Assembly (NCBI RefSeq): GCF_900700375.1
Contig: NC_041710.1
Span: forward strand, 27,635,545 to 27,699,544
Direction of reading: 5' to 3'
Length of the DNA: 64,000 nucleotides
From: Denticeps clupeoides
Lineage: Eukaryota; Chordata; Actinopteri; Clupeiformes; Denticipitidae
Shown here: positions 52,369 through 63,758 of the stretch, in pieces
Layout of the letters: each line of letters opens with the position of its first letter
Numbering within the stretch: the stretch's first letter is position 1
Notes under the pieces: generated by a model
The model's input: the letters and a program-made list of their open reading frames with translations, nothing else
Databases searched by the model: none
Told to the model about the DNA's origin: nothing
Program-made: the position numbers and the translations under genes

Positions 52369-55300
52369 CCACGCAGATATTTTACCCCCAGATATAAACC
52401 TACAACCATCTTCCTACATCACTCTTTCATCTTAAATCATTATGTGCTTAGCACCAAAGTGAAGTTAAAGGACTGAAATGAGAAGAATAGCGATTGGCAT
52501 GCATATTGACTCCTTGCTGAGCAGCAGTGCGGGTTCGTAACACAACAGAAATAATCCGGTACGAGTAGAGCACCATTCCACATTCACTGTTCCTGTATTA
52601 CCGGTCTACCCCTCACCATTTCCAGGGGCATCAGCTCCTGCTGGAGGCTGTCCAGCTTCCTGCGAAGCTCCACTTCCTTTATCTGCTGATGGACTGGCAG
52701 GTGGAGCGCAGAGTACAGAAGATGCACCATGTTCTTCATGTCATCCACGCCCAGTAGTGGACCATGGCCATCCTTATCTGAGGATAATGTGCACGGTCAT
52801 GACTCTATCTGTTGCGACACAGGCTTTATTTAATGTGCAAACTAGCTAATTAAACCAGTTATAATGTGGTGTTGCTTTTAAAAGCTTTATTTAACTATAT
52901 CGTTGAACATTGAAAACCCGTAATAAACAATTGGTAGTGCTTGGAAGTAAGACAACCTTTCTTCTTGACTTTCGTTCTTACTTAATAGAAGTGCTCCTGA
53001 CACCAATATTAGTATTGTAATAAAAGTAAAAGTAATTACAAATTGTTTTAGAAGAAGAAGAATAACTGAATGCGTTTGACAGAAATCTTTAAAAATCTGT
53101 TTACAAATAAAAGCAAATGGAACAGGACAAATAGGAATTTCGGTTTATTACCTTGCTGTGCAGAGTGAACGTTGTAGACCATGTCATTGATGCAGAGTTG
53201 GAAGTTTCTCTGGAGAAGTGTGTCTACGGAGGTGCTGCATGAAACCTTCTCCCCTTCTGAAAGCACAGAGACAGGCACAACGCTCTCCAGAAAGGTTGCA
53301 AAATACGGTGTAAGCTGTTTTATCCAAAGCAACAAACACACTTGTGCAGAGAAAAAAAAAACATATTAAAGTGAATAAATGTATGTACGTTGTGCAAAAT
53401 TCTTAACAGGTATGGTGCAGAGCCAAATTCCTGCTCAGATTATCTGCAAGTCTGCTGCTTGCTATATGTTCAAATCAGTAGATGTTTTAAAATCCAATGC
53501 ATTGGATCCTCATGGATGTTGCTCGTGCATTTTTCCCCTCCTTTTTTTCTGGACTCACCTGTTGTGAGCACCACAGCTGATTCTATACCGGGATCTTCTT
53601 TCTTCAAGTCTTGGATGAGGTCATTGATGGTCATGAGCATGGGCCTCAGGAAGAACACACATTTCTCTCTCTTAGAAGGCAAGGGCAGCGCCAGCACCGG
53701 ACGGCCATGTTTGTACTCCACTGAGATGTCTACAGCCCCGGGGCAAGAAAGAGATTCATTTGAACTGCTTATGTTTTCCGGCAATCTGGGTTGTTAAGTA
53801 AAATTATAAGATAATAAATCTATTCTTTTGTTTAGTCATGGTTTGATCCTAGATCAATGTACCACGCTCCTTGTTGAATTGAAGACATGCAAAATTCTAA
53901 TTTACCATGAGAGGGCAGTAAAGATCCATAAAATGCGATCTGGTGCCGTCCCCAGAGACAATGCGTGGGCTGAGCCTGTGGAACACACAAAACCTTCAAC
54001 CTGCTGCTGGACAGATGAAGACGTAGCTCGAAAATAACACACTGAACGGCATTTCAGCTAAGTTCAGACATATCTTGTATTATTAGTACAGTGAGCTGTT
54101 AAATAAGATATAATATTCATTATTTACTGTGACTCCTGGCTGTCATGATTGTAGCAAGTGAATGAATGACAGCATCTGTGTCAACTGTGTTAATGAAGAA
54201 AAAAAATCTTCATACAAATCGTGAAAATGATTTCAGCAGGATTACAGCATGATTGCGTTTAACAGTGACTATACAATCAGCACAGTACATTTGCACACCT
54301 TGTTGCGTTACATATAATGTATGTTTACATTATATGTAAAGCTTTATACTTGCAATATTTGTAATATTGTGGTCAATAGCAGTCACACAAGCATTTCACT
54401 GCATATCATACCATGTATGACTGTGTACGTGACAAATAAAATTTGAATTTGACATAGAAACTGTATGATGGGACAGAGTTATCATAAGCAAGCAATCATA
54501 ATCACAAATAAGGAAGAAACCTGAAATTTAAAAGAAAATGTATTAAAATGGACAAGTTTGTATACAGTTCATGAACTGCTGATTCTGCCTTTGGCAAACG
54601 TCTCCTGCTGCTGCTTTTCAACCTGCGGTGCAACGGCAGCGTGGCTGTCAGCATAACTGTGCAATAGGTAAATCAGTCTTTTAATCTGATTGGACTTGTC
54701 ATTTCCACAGCAATGCTTTCAATGCTGTGCTTTGATTTTCTTCAATGTTAATAAATTAAAAATAAAAGTCTACAATAAAAACAATTTAACAAAAGAAATT
54801 AAGTCTTACACTGTCCCAAAATAATAGGAATGAAACAAAGTCTCTTAAAAGATGAAAATACTATCAACATTCCCTACTGAGTATTGTGGGAACAGGAACT
54901 GATTTCATTTAGTGTGGCTGTGCTGGTCGATTAAGCACAGACTCTGTGGATTTAGTGTATGGGGCAGTGGTCACATGCGTCCCTGTCATAGTGACATACA
55001 ACAACCCGTTGGCCACAACCCACCGGACCCACCATCTCCCCATTCGATCAATATTACATTAGTCTAAGAATCAAGGGCAGCACAAGCGAAAGGTCAAATT
55101 CTCACTGCAAGGGCTGAAAAAGGTCTGAAGTCTTTTAAAAACCTCTCCCTTTCATCTTCATCTAAAACAAAGTAACCAGTGATCTGTGAAACTCTGGAGA
55201 CACGATTGGTCCGGTCCGATCACAAGGGGTCATCCACAGACTCTATGTTCCACGGACGGCTCACTTGGTACAAGGAGCCTTGATTCCAGTCTAGTCCTGG

Positions 55301-58300
55301 GATTGCTGCATGCAAATTCAGTCTGCCAAGCAGCTCAAGGTGTGGCTCTTGGTATATGCTCCAGACTTGCCAATCCAGTTTAGGAAAATTAACGAATGAA
55401 TCAGAATTACGGTGAACACCACATCTGAATCCTGGAAGAGTTACAGTTTCTACCATCTCTTCAACCTGCACAAATGTTTAAATATTTTTTTGAAATAGAG
55501 TTCAATTGAAGAATGCTGCTTTTAGATTCTTCACAAATGTACCAGTAATATAGACACTAAGGATACGTAAGTCTTCTAGTTCCGTGTCTGCATGGCATTT
55601 TCTCACCGACACAGATCTCATCCAACATCAATTCAGGTGAGGAAAAAGCGACGTGAGCGACTGTCTACGGTTGCATTGAGGCCCTGCTTGAAATAGATAA
55701 ATCTACTGCTTATAGACTCCAAGCATGTGAGCACAGTGGCTTGTGCTGAGTGCCTTGCCTCCATCAGACCAAGAGAATTTTACGTATGCATGACTAGTTG
55801 ATTAAAGCATCGGTGCATTCACTCAAGTCATTTGTTTGCTACAAATGGAGGAGCAAAATATGGCCGCATAGCTCCGCTGCACACCGATTAGCCCCATGCG
55901 TCATGCCAGGAGCAGCACGTCATTCAGACTGCTGTGTTTTTTCATGGCACACCACCAAGATGCTAATGAGAGAAAATGTAGACTCTGAGGAGGAGGAGAA
56001 ACCCAGACAGACCGCACTCAGGCAATTTGCCACTGTCTTGCAAACAGCCTCATCATCATCCTCATCATCATCATCATCATCATCTCGGTTCTGCACACAA
56101 TGTTCTTTTATCAGCATATTCCAGGCTTCATAACAAGTCCTTGGGGACCAAATGTCAAAATACAACACAAAAAAAGTTTAGGATTCACCGACTGCAGCGC
56201 CACATACATTGACAGTACGTATTGAAACGAAACAACGTTTCTCTGGAACCTGGTGCTGCGTGTAACGTAGTTATGTTAAGTTACATACTGACAAAGTGCA
56301 CGTGTGTGACGCAGACAAACCGGCTACATAAAGCACAAACAGAGGAAGCAGGCAGAGCAACAGTAAAATTTAATGAAAACATGTGGACAACAATGAGACA
56401 GACAACACTAAACGAATAGTGAAACGAATATTACACGTGCAAAGTAAAAATAGTGCAGATACTGCTGTGCAAAATGGAAAATGGATGTACTCAAAAATGT
56501 ACCCAATATAACAGAGGTAGTGTGTGAGTGTGCGTGTCTTTACGAGGTTGTCTGATGGCCTGTGGGATGAAGATTTTGCACAGTCTGGCAGTGAGGGTCC
56601 AAATGCTTTGGTACTTTTTTTTGGTTGCTAGGAGGGTGAACAGTGCATGTGAGGGTTGCATAGTCTCCTTCACAATGCTGGTGGCTTTCCTGATGGGGCG
56701 TGTGATGCAAATGTCTTACGGAGGGAAGAGAGACTCCAATGATCTTCTCATCTGTGTTTAGATTCCAGGAGAGGTTTTCCTCTAGATGAACACCAAGGAA
56801 CTATGTGTTCCTGACTATCTCTACACAAAATCAATCAATGTTCAGTGGGAAGTGGTCCTTCCATTCTCTTCTGAAGTCAACAATCACCTGTTTCCTTTTG
56901 TCCATGTTCATAAAAAGATTGCTGACCAGTCCATCAGTTGTTACAACTCCTCTCTGTATTCTGACTCTGACTTGGAAGTGACCGGAAAGGAGTAAAATCT
57001 TACAACTCTGAACTAGGAGCGGCCGATATATTGAATATACTTGATGGGTTGAAATTAGGACTGCTCATTTATGGCCAAAAAGATAATTACGTTTAAACAA
57101 ACAGTAAGTGAACTATACTATAGACAACTATAGACAATAAAATGCAATTTTATTAATGTATGATTTAACCATTCTACTGTTCACTCAAATATTCCCAGCT
57201 CTAAGGCCATTATCAACTTCTTAAGCATCAGCAGACTAAAAAAAGCAGTGGCTGACTCTGCGATATGCAAAATAAAAAGAATTGCAGGTGGAAATAAGTT
57301 GTTTCAGTGCTCTGAACCCAAGATTGTTGGAACTTAATCCAGACATCTTCCTGAGAGCCAGAAATGATAGCATTTCCTTGTTAATGCCCCTTCAAACGAA
57401 AACAAGGACAATTGTGGTGGCTTCATTCCTCCTCCCAATTCATCCAATTAACATGCAAACCATGAAAGCCTGATGCTATCAAGTCCTCCAGTGACATTCA
57501 GACAGAGACCCAGAAGGAAGACAGCTGTTCTATTTCTCCCTCCACCAACAAAACTAATTTCTCTCTTTTCCTGCTCAATCACCATTGAGTCTTACCCACC
57601 CCTGCAAATGATACATACTGCTGTCAGTGTTTGAGTCATTTCATTAAAGTTGAAAAAATAGTTTAATTGTTTAACTGAATATAACATCACATCACTAATG
57701 TTATGTTGCCGGCACTGTTTAATTTATGGGGGAGCTAAGGTAAGCTCGTCTCCACCTAAAAAGGACACAAGCTCCCCTAAAAGCCTCCATAGGCAGTTTA
57801 AAAAATGAACTATACGTTTTTAAATATATTTTAAGTCATAACATATTCATGTTGTTACATTTCATTCTCTGAACAACCATCTTCATATAACTCGTCCCTT
57901 TGCTTGCCCTCTGCTTACCTTACCTCTGATTTTTAACTTATGGTATTTTACCTGATTCTATATTATCCATTATATTAGTGCCCATATAAAATATGTATAT
58001 AATTATCGGCCTATAGCTCTGGCTAGTATTCCATCAAAGTATCTTAAATAGAATGCAGAATCTTATTTTGACCACTGACAGTTTTTTTTTTATCAAAACA
58101 TAGTACATATATGTGTATTTTAGCTCTGAAAGAGTTTATATGTGTATAACAGCTTCAGACACGCCTTTATCTCCTTCAGGCAAGCGGTGAGAGTGCCACA
58201 TATAGCTTGACTAGAGTGGTTTGGACCTGCTTTTGAATAGAGCTGTGTGCCTACTTGGTTCAGAGATTGATATCTGGTATTTCCTGACTTCTTTCGAGCG

Positions 58301-61300
58301 GCTGTCTTTAAAGAATGTAATGTGGTTAAATACCTGGGGAACTACATATCTGATAATCTGACTATGTTAACATTTATAGACCTTGTAGTTTATTGCATGC
58401 ATAACAGAGTTTGGTATGTGTTCTATATCTGTGAAAACTGCACTTTTCAAAGCATGTTGTAGACTTATGTATACAGCACATCTATGGAAGCACTTCAAAC
58501 GAAGCAGGGCCCACTGTATAATGGAACCTCCTGTACAGATTTCTGTGAATGCTAAGAGACTCTAAAAACAGCATAATCCTGTCTTGATATCCAAATACTA
58601 CTGTGCCTTCTCCTCTCACACTGTTGTAACTGGAGCTGGTAGATATGCAGGAAAGAAAAGTGAAACGGTATTGAGCACTAGCGGAGAGCCTGAAAGACAA
58701 AAGTACAGTAGAGTGACTTGAAAAGGTAACCTGTAACAGTTTGGGTATGTTTGTCAGCTCTAATAACTGGAGACTAGCAGGCAAGCCATGAAAAAAAAAA
58801 CACTCACAGATGCTGGGTGCATTTCATATCTGTTACACACAGATATGACAACTGTCTATTTAAATTGCAAAAAATTAAAAATAAGCCTGCTCATTGTTCT
58901 TTTTACTCCCAAAAAGTTCACTCAATGTTGTTTAACGCTTGTTGAAATTTTGGCAGATATTGATGAGAAAATTGTTTTACATACTGCGTATATTTGGTGC
59001 CATCTGTCCAAATGCTGGTGCTGAACGCCTGTGTGGGTGCTTTATTTAGTTATTTATGCTCCATTGAACAGAAAAACGGTGGGCATACGGTCAAGAAAAA
59101 CATTCCCACCCCACTTCATGGCTCTGACCACTTCTTCCTCTCCTTCTGTATTACCTTGCCCTCTCCGCCAAAAACAGCACCAGTCTCATCTTCTACCATT
59201 TCTTTCTAAAATCCTAGAAGGTAGAATCTTACTAAGAACAGCAGGACTCAAATCAGTCTGGTTTCAAAACTGCCCACTCCACAGAGACTGCTCTTCTGGC
59301 TGTTACAGAGAAACTACATGCTGCCAGATCAGCAAAATTGTCATCAGTACTAATCTTTCTGGACCTTTCAGCTGCTTGCCTGTCTAGCATATCATCCTGG
59401 ATGGCAGCACACCATCCGAAACTCAACCCCAGCAATGGTGAACTGCTATTTATCATGTTGATTCCTTCTCTACAACATTAAGATGATTCGTCCATTTCTA
59501 TCAACACACCCTACTCAGATACTTGTCCAATATCTGGCCATCTTCTACCTTGTCTGAGGTAAAAGGATAAAGCACTAGGGCTGCACAGTTAAAAAAATTT
59601 TTTAATCACATCACGATTTTGGCTGCCACAATTAAATTAAGATGATTCTTGATGATATTTACTCAAATAATGACAAAATAAAATCTTACTTATGGGTTTA
59701 TTGGCGTATGCTGAGAGGCTGAATGCAACATCCTATTTATGCTGTCACCTACTGATCCCCACATTATGTCTAACTCTGTCACAATTTGAGGTTGCCACTC
59801 ATACAGATTACGCTTTTGTTCGCCCCCTTGGTGGTTGGTTGACATTTGGTTGAGAAAGTGCTCTATTTGATATGCAGCAGAGCCTGCTATTCAAATGTAA
59901 ATATCACAGACGATCATCTTAATTTAATCTTCCCAGCCAAAATTGTGATCATGATTAAAATTTGATTAATTATGCAACACTATTTTCAAGTCTACAACAT
60001 CACGCCAGAATCGTAGGACCCGTCATCCAGCTTGACAGGCATGACAAGTTAGAATATAATTACAGATTTGGTTTTGACAAATTCTAAAAATAAAAAATAA
60101 AAAATCACAAAACAGCCAAGAGGAACCCAATGAAAACATGTTGTTATACACTTTCCACCACTAGGTCTGGGGCGACGTCATCAACGTCATCGACTGCTGG
60201 TTTTTCAGATCCCTATCCACCACACACTACTGTAATGTGTGTAAAATATTGCTGTAATTGAAATAATTACTGAGATTTGGTATGTGCTCTGAACCCAGTT
60301 CTTGGGCTGATTTCTTAGTGCACAACGTGAATGTGAGGAATCCTGGAGGTGACAGGCTAGCAGCCATCAAAGGCTACCGCATTTCTCCATTTCCCCCAAC
60401 AGTGCCAAAAGCCTGCAGGACATTATTGGCCCTGTCACATCTGAAATACGGCTGCCGTGCACACAAATCCCTGAGGCCCAGCGGTCAGCTTGGCTTTTCA
60501 TTAAGTCGCCCAGAAGCCATATTGGCAGCAGGGCTGTGGAACGCATGACAAAATTATGACCTATATAATGATTTTTTCACCATGCCCGGAGAAGGTAGAA
60601 AGGGTAATAAATATCTACCCACCGTGTGTGTCTTACCCAATGCAGGAAATATGGTCATGCCCTGATTATACTAAACTACGAAATGCGACTTGACTGCACT
60701 ACTGTTCTCCTGTGAAAAATGATTTGCATTATTCTGTCCCAGACAGACAGAGCAGTAAAGATCTGCAATAAAAAGATTTTTAAAATAAACAAATAAATAA
60801 AAAGAATAAATCTGAAAGGGTTCAGGATGAAGTTTCTTAGAGAAATAGTCAATATTCAAAACAGCATTTCAAATTAACCTTAATATGACAGTTAGACAAA
60901 GGTATAGCAAACACATAATTCCATTAATGGTTCAGGTTTCACTGTCTGCCAAATATTTTTACAGTCAGAACAAAAAATGTGTTAGGTTATATAAGCTGAT
61001 GTTTGCTCTTTTTCTGTAACGGTCATCTGTATCATGAGTACATTTGCCATACTGACTTGTAATCACTGATCAAGCACTTCTTACAAAGATGGGGGATACA
61101 AAATTGCATTTACATACATGGTATTTATCAGACGTCCTTATCCAGAGCGACTTACAATCAGTAGTTACAGGGACAGTCCCCCTGGAGACACTCAGGTGTC
61201 TTGCTCAGGGACACAAGCAGTAAGTGGGGTTTGAACCTGGGTTGCACCACTCCAGCTTTTTCAATTCGAAACCAGGGCTCTAGAATAACTTTTTGCATTA

Positions 61301-61861
61301 GTTGCACTGGTGTGTTACGTCCCGTGATCATGTGATGTGTGGTCTGTATGTTCTGTCTTGTTGGTGTCTTTTCCTTTTTGGTATGAGGAGCCTGTAATTT
61401 ACGGAACTCCTCCCAGACCTGGCGCTGATTCGCGCTCCCGTCTGAGTCTTGTGACGAGGAGGGGGAGAGAAGGAGAAAGGGAAAATACGCAGGAAGGATG
61501 CTCTGTTCCCATTTAGTCTACCCAGTGCTTTTCATGGCCTGACTGTGTGTCAAGGCGTGACTTGTTTTGTTTTATTAAAAATCACTTCGTTCCAACAGTT
61601 GTGACGTTTCCCTCCCTCTTTCTAATTGTTCACGTTCCTGACCTAGACCAGGATGTAACTGGTGCGCCTAACGTTTTTTTAACAGCATCACATTTAATAA
61701 CAGTTTAGCAGGTTCACTTTTACTCCTTTTTAAATCACAGTGCATATAGGCAATATTGACTTGTAAATGATGAAATATCTGACTGGTTAACAAAGTTCTT
61801 TATTTGAAGAACAATTCTACAAGAAAGTTAACTTACCAAAAATGTGTTGGTGCTTAAAGTC
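51497..61861 (-). CDS. mcub: Mitochondrial calcium uniporter regulatory subunit MCUb (5' end incomplete)
   Basis: Six firm exons in transcript order: 53729-53559, 53256-53152, 52777-52617, 52320-52117, 51775-51659, 51574-51497. All phases match and the stop follows QQIQPKE. A probable 25-nt exon lies upstream at 61861-61837 (DFKHQHIF, then a split Asp). The exon with the start codon and transit peptide was not found. The matrix domain starts ISVEYKHGRPVLALPLPSKREKC, followed by a coiled coil, then two membrane helices joined by LTWWVYSWDIMEP. The DIME selectivity motif is kept. Where MCU has LARLTWWEYSW, this protein has LAWLTWWVYSW: the Arg-to-Trp and Glu-to-Val changes that mark MCUb and weaken calcium conduction when it joins the uniporter in the inner mitochondrial membrane. 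Neighbours casp6 and pla2g12a match human 4q25. The span includes a long repeat-rich intron whose 5' limit is uncertain. Confidence 0.88.
52327..52365. repeat. (CA)n microsatellite in mcub intron
   Basis: About 19 CA units starting 7 bp upstream (transcript sense) of the acceptor of the exon at 52320. In transcript sense it is (TG)n, sitting where the polypyrimidine tract would be. Confidence 0.95.
54363..54460 (+). mobile_element. LINE 3' end
   Basis: It carries the phrase AAGCATTTCACTGCATATC, then GTGTACGTGACAAATAAAAT followed by TTGAATTTGA units. This is the common 3' terminus of fish non-LTR elements, in plus orientation. No coding part remains. Confidence 0.65.
56050..56083. repeat. (CAT)n microsatellite
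   Basis: About ten CAT units, one of them interrupted. Confidence 0.9.
56497..56990 (-). mobile_element. LINE reverse transcriptase C-terminal remnant
   Basis: On the minus strand the pieces KRKQVIVDFRREWK, then DICITRPIRKATSIV, then SHALFTLLATKKKYQSIWT and FIPQAIRQ match the region after the reverse transcriptase core in fish Rex1-like and related non-LTR elements. Order and direction are as in a LINE, but the segment between the first and second piece is missing and stop codons are present. It is an old, 5'-truncated copy. Confidence 0.65.
58310..58640 (+). mobile_element. LINE ORF2 C-terminal remnant
   Basis: Plus-strand pieces VVKYLGNYISDNL, then MYTAHLWKHFKRS match the motif order (KYLGHYITDDL, YCTPLYTAHLW) found at the end of the reverse transcriptase of a fish LINE family. 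Frame changes and a deletion separate them. Limits are approximate. Confidence 0.5.
59095..59565 (+). mobile_element. L2-like LINE reverse transcriptase remnant
   Basis: Plus-strand frames encode SDHFFLSFCITLPSPPK, then KILEGRIL, a segment like QSGFKTAHSTETALLAVTEKLHAA, then LIFLDLSAA, and next AAHHPKLNPSNGELLFI. These are reverse transcriptase and post-RT motifs of L2-type LINEs. The central catalytic part between the fourth and fifth is deleted, and frameshifts are present. It is an old truncated copy. Confidence 0.75.
59576..59982. mobile_element. hAT-like non-autonomous element
   Basis: The left end reads TAGGGCTGCACAGTTAA and the right end is its imperfect complement (TTAATTATGCAACACTA). 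The sequences next to both ends (ATCACGATTTTGGCTGCCACAATTAA and its partner) continue the inverted repeat. Such TAGGGCTGCA ends are typical of hAT MITEs. No clean 8-bp target duplication was found. It directly follows the L2 remnant. Confidence 0.6.
61105..61254 (-). mobile_element. SINE family B copy
   Basis: A minus-strand copy with tail (GATAAATACCATGTATGTAA in sense), the ACTACTGATTGTAAGTCGCT segment, the CCTGAGCAAGACACCTGAG middle and part of the head (CCCAGGTTCAAACCCC). Confidence 0.8.
61313..61659 (+). mobile_element. Solo LTR, probably Gypsy-type
   Basis: A 347-bp segment begins TGTTACGTCC and ends with the complementary GTAAC, contains an internal poly(A) signal-like stretch, and is flanked on both sides by the 5-bp direct repeat TGGTG (61308-61312 and 61660-61664). 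These are the marks of an LTR left by recombination between the two ends of a retroelement. No internal coding region is present; it is a fossil. Strand is assigned from the position of the A-rich signal. The family is inferred from end sequence and duplication length. Confidence 0.65.
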
Positions 61862-62419
61862 CTGAGAGGAAATTAAAACAAGATAAATGAAATAAAAAGA
61901 AAATATAAATTAAAAGAGCAAGTGTTTTAAGGGCTTGAACCTGATCATCATCGCAGCCTTATGACCTGTTTGCTTTTCCCTGTTGCTGAACGGGGGAGAG
62001 GGGACACACTTATCACTGCATGTAGTGTTTGATAGGAATTTAAGCCTGAAAAAGCACAGTTCATCTATCATATTACTCAGGCTCGGGCAGTAAATGCGTG
62101 GTTTGGTGATGCATTTTGATTAGAGCTAAAATGGAAGCTGAGGAGATAAAAACCTGACGTTAGTCTGAGGTGTGGGAAAAAAACAAACTTTGGAGTTCGG
62201 ATAACGGTAGAGTATTTAACCAGTATTTAATAAATGAATAAAACCTTTTATTGTGAGAAGGAAAATATTAATTGCCCCAGAAAAGCAGGTCTATAGGTAT
62301 CGCCATAGCTATCTACACTGCCTACAAAAGACACCCGGAAGGCCAACAGCATCAAACATATTTCTCCAGCATATAACTTCCCTCAAGGTGTCACAGCGGA
62401 GGTAGAGGACTGATACATG
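61862..62419. other. Spacer or mcub intron, nothing recognised
   Basis: Plain AT-rich sequence without a supported exon or element. If the 25-nt exon is real, the upstream mcub exon should lie to the right of here, possibly outside the window. Confidence 0.4.
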
Positions 62420-62560
62420 GCGGAGGCAGAGAAATCTGCGCGAAAATATGCAAAAGCGGCATGGCACGGCACGGGAGCACCACGGCAATGATCCAGCACC
62501 TGAAACGCAAACATGTTGGAGTGTTTGATGAGGAGGAAGGGAGTTCAGCAACAGGGGAGC
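62420..62560 (+). pseudogene. BED-type zinc finger remnant (hAT-derived)
   Basis: The plus-strand frame reads EICAKICKSGMARHGSTT, then AMIQHLKRKHVGVFDEEE. The HGST-AM-HLKRKH signature is the C-terminal half of a BED zinc finger, as found at the N terminus of hAT transposases and ZBED proteins; the Cys part is altered (two Cys separated by three residues). The frame stops soon after, so no complete protein is present. It is probably a fragment of a hAT element; a domesticated exon is less likely. Confidence 0.55.
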
Positions 62561-62795
62561 AGTCCTGGTGCTGGTGTTTACCTCGCCGCGGAGGAGAACT
62601 AGACGGGGACTTACAGCGCCACCTACAGGTGTGGAGGGGGGATGAAACAGCGTTCGGACTGTTCTCTGCATGGACGACTCGCCTATTGTGTCCATTGTTC
62701 GTGCTTCAATGAATCACGGAAAACAATGGGATTCTGAGTGCAGTGCTGCGCTTGCAGCATCTGGTCTCGGAGACCACGAGCGTAGGAAATGTACT

Positions 62796-62886
62796 GTGCT
62801 CAGTGGCACCATGGCAGTTCCGGATTCGAAGCAGTAACGGTCATATTACGGGTCTGCTTCCTTACCCGCTAGGCCACCACTACCCC
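62796..62886 (-). mobile_element. SINE family A, 5' part only
   Basis: On the minus strand it starts GGGGTAGTGGTGGCCTAGC, with a B-box-like TTCGAATCC, and ends at the GGTGCCACTGAGCA segment. The 3' half is missing. Confidence 0.8.
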
Positions 62887-62892
62887 ATAAAA

Positions 62893-62960
62893 GCCTGCCT
62901 TGACCTGGATTCGAACCGGGATTGCTGTGACCAGAGTAGATTGGTTTATTAGAGCTACAC
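62893..62960 (-). pseudogene. tRNA-like 3' half, resembling tRNA-His
   Basis: On the minus strand, CAGCAATCCCGGTTCGAATC is followed by CAGGTCAAGGCA and a short T run. This resembles the T arm and acceptor end of eukaryotic tRNA-His (CAACCTCGGTTCGAATCC). The 5' half does not fold convincingly. It may be a tRNA pseudogene or the head of another SINE adjoining the family A fragment. Confidence 0.3.
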
Positions 62961-63758
62961 ACCTTTACCAATAACCGATACAAGGTGCCATTTGCTGGAA
63001 CCCTTCAGCAAGGTCTCGTCCTCAAACACTGTTCACTTGGCATGGTTCACGAAAGCACGTACCTGCGTCATTTAATGTGACGTTACATTTCACAGTTTCC
63101 TTTTTTGAACCACCAGTAATATGCTAATTTGCTAAATGCTTCAATCTGTGCACCACAATTTGTTCATTGAGCATTTTCCTGACTAATCGAAATTGTACAT
63201 TATCATGCAGTAATGATGTTGGGACCACCGTTCTGCATAAGCACACCTTCCATTTTTAATAATAGAATGCTACTTCAGCATGTTTGCTGTCTGTGAAGTC
63301 AGTCCAGGCACATGCATCATGCCCCACATGACAGACGAGAAAATTAGACAGAGTGACAGTCAGCGGGGTTGTGTAAAATTATCTCCCTCCTCGCTGGGAT
63401 CAGTCGGTGTAGTGGCCTTGATCTCTGCTGAGTCCGTGTTGCTAGCATGGCGTGCCAGCACAGAAACTCTTTGTTCACCATCCAGATGATAAGAATCATT
63501 CATTCCTAGAGGTAAAAACTGTAGAGGTCCTGAGTTGGATACATTTGTTACCCAAATATTACTTTGCATTTTGGCCAAAACAAGTACAAACATCTAAGGC
63601 TTTCAGGATGTATTCTTGTATTCAACTACGTAGAAAAACAGCCTCCATTAAAATCCTCAACACCTGGTCCTTTAAGATATCTCCGAATACATATGTATAT
63701 AAAATGCAATAAACTGTAAGAGTAAATACAAAATAATAATAATTAATCATAACCCAGC
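62961..63758. other. Spacer, nothing recognised
   Basis: No exon or element with definable ends is seen. Short frames on both strands lack any domain signature. Confidence 0.4.

Larger units (their letters stand above)
53730..61836. other. Repeat-rich stretch, probably a large mcub intron
   Basis: Apart from the listed LINE, SINE and hAT pieces, no exon is supported. The stretches 54.5-56.4 kb, 57.0-58.3 kb and 60.0-61.1 kb contain only random short frames. The part at 60330-60560 is GC-balanced and repeat-free, with a conserved-noncoding look, but nothing more can be said of it. Confidence 0.4.

Noticed and set aside
53470-53784. Upstream ATG of the mcub matrix-domain frame taken as the true start
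   Set aside because: Residues before ISVEYKHGRP (MPENISSSNESL...) come from intron sequence. A good acceptor (GGGCTGTAG) precedes 53729, and MCUb proteins need a transit peptide encoded further upstream.
61576-61659. LTR ended at the CCAACA at about 61598 instead of 61659
   Set aside because: That end gives no target duplication, whereas ending at 61659 gives TGGTG on both sides.
62309-62695. 128-codon minus-strand frame considered as the first exon of mcub
   Set aside because: It lies antisense to the BED finger remnant, shows no transit-peptide-like composition, and lacks a donor in the phase required by the candidate exon at 61861.
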